A DNA stretch of 64,000 nt from Chryseobacterium sp. 7 (GTDB lineage: Bacteria > Bacteroidota > Bacteroidia > Flavobacteriales > Weeksellaceae): positions 2,914,001 to 2,978,000 of the forward strand of contig NZ_RCCA01000001.1 of assembly GCF_003663845.1 (NCBI RefSeq), read 5' to 3'. Below, one piece after another: positions 63,326 through 64,000 of the stretch; the stretch's first letter is position 1; each line of letters opens with the position of its first letter. Made by a program: the position numbers and the translations under genes. The notes under the pieces were generated by a model. That model did no database searches, was not told where the DNA came from, and worked only from the letters and a program-made list of their open reading frames with translations.

Positions 63326-64000
63326 TTATTGTACGAGCATTCTTTTCACCAGCGCTTCATTTCCGGTTTCCAGAATAATCAGATAAGATCCTGCAGGAAG
63401 TGAAGTATTGTAAGGAATGGTAAAGTAAGTAGATGGTGTTTTCTTCACTGCCGGATAGGCTTCGTGAGAAACCATATCTATAATTCTTACATTGATGATC
63501 GCCGCTTTGTCTAAACCTACCAAAATGCTGAATATTCCATTATTTGGATTCGGAAGAATGGTAAATTCTCTTACATTGGATGCTTTCTCAGGATTCAGAT
63601 TTACTCCAGTTGTATTTTCTTCTACAATTACTTTTTTGTAGAATATTTTTTCGCATTCTCCCTGTGTTCCTTTAAGCCCAATTTCATAAGCACCTAATTG
63701 TAAGAATTTAAGTTCTATGAAATCGTCTGTTTTATTAATCACCTGGATATCTGGTGTATTAGGAATCACCCATTCTACAGTTTCAGGTTTAGTAGGAGAA
63801 GTATTCACCAATACTACTGTAGCTTCCCTGTAAGCATGAGTTGTCAGCATAAACTGCGGGTTCAGGACTTCTGAAGAATTTTTAATCACAACGGTATCTG
63901 TTGCCGTACATCCTTTAGAGTCTGTAATGAGTATAGTATATGTTCCTGCAGCAGATATTGTGATGAAAGGATCTGTAGAGATTATGTTTCCATTTTGGTC
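63326..64000 (-). CDS. T9SS cargo surface protein, C-terminal part (5' end outside window)
   Basis: The frame is open to the window edge, so the GTG at 63889 is not the start. The visible 224 codons contain Ig-/PKD-like strands ('ISAAGTYTILITDSKGCTAT', 'AYEIGLKGTQGECEK'). They end with a type A type IX sorting domain: 'FTILPNPNNGIFSILVG', 'INVRIIDMVSHEAYPAV' and 'LPAGSYLIILETGNEALVKR' up to the final MLVQ. The protein would be exported by the type IX system and attached to the surface. It is the first visible gene of the operon with 61942 and 60177 (28-bp gap). Confidence 0.88.
   Translation of the reverse strand, partial: DQNGNIISTDPFITISAAGTYTILITDSKGCTATDTVVIKNSSEVLNPQFMLTTHAYREATVVLVNTSPTKPETVEWVIPNTPDIQVINKTDDFIELKFLQLGAYEIGLKGTQGECEKIFYKKVIVEENTTGVNLNPEKASNVREFTILPNPNNGIFSILVGLDKAAIINVRIIDMVSHEAYPAVKKTPSTYFTIPYNTSLPAGSYLIILETGNEALVKRMLVQ

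Overview
The window looks like chromosome of a flavobacterium close to Chryseobacterium (Bacteroidota, Weeksellaceae). It is AT-rich, start sites have little Shine-Dalgarno signal, and TAnnTTTG promoter elements occur. It also has a type IX secretion C-terminal sorting domain, a TonB-receptor-like outer-membrane barrel, secreted 'AQVGIN'-type surface proteins and a Bacteroidetes-type tyrosine integrase remnant. The genus is an inference from protein style, not from a marker gene. I saw no rRNA, tRNA or CRISPR.

Layout. 1-10.1 kb: a hydrolase tail, a holin-like membrane protein and a thioesterase. Then comes an aldehyde dehydrogenase/GMC oxidoreductase operon with a divergent AraC regulator, and a second araC gene cut by a complete 846-bp IS5-type element. 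A membrane protein, a pirin and a secreted M17-N-domain-only protein follow. 10.2-12.9 kb: a very AT-rich stand-alone 892-aa protein with a DUF4365-like nuclease-fold N-terminus, a defence candidate. 13-21.3 kb: topB, a Crp-type regulator pair, a Na+/H+ antiporter, an MhqD/MhqO-like operon, a small acetyltransferase and a second MhqO-like gene. 21.7-25.7 kb: a Met/Cys-rich leader peptide plus intrinsic terminator ahead of eamA-metN-metI-metQ. 25.8-34.6 kb: a GH3 beta-glucosidase, an outer-membrane barrel, a DUF2652 protein, a phosphoesterase, and an MFS exporter divergent from an Lrp regulator. 34.7-36.3 kb: a two-gene surface cassette. 36.7-45.4 kb: mnmE, then an eroded island with an integrase remnant at the mnmE 3' end, two PAS-LuxR paralogues flanking a threonine aldolase, a surface protein with a decayed copy of itself, and degenerate ORFs. 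45.5-52.2 kb: a second, much larger copy of the two-gene surface cassette. 53-60 kb: a broken amine oxidase, a pair of overlapping HTH genes, another surface protein, and a membrane-bound AraC-type regulator. 60.2-64 kb: a T9SS cargo / PKD lipoprotein / outer-membrane barrel operon running off the window.

Two window-wide patterns stand out. First, seven reading-frame breaks in six otherwise well-conserved genes can each be repaired by adding one base to a homopolymer run, so consensus sequencing error is the first explanation to test. Second, at least four families of intergenic repeats are visible: a 65-bp palindrome with four copies, a purine-rich tract directly after stop codons with four sites, a 54-bp element with two copies, and a 135-bp element with terminal inverted repeats.

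The most promising undescribed items are the metNIQ leader-peptide attenuator, the duplicated surface cassette with a shared C-terminal module, and the DUF4365-like protein.
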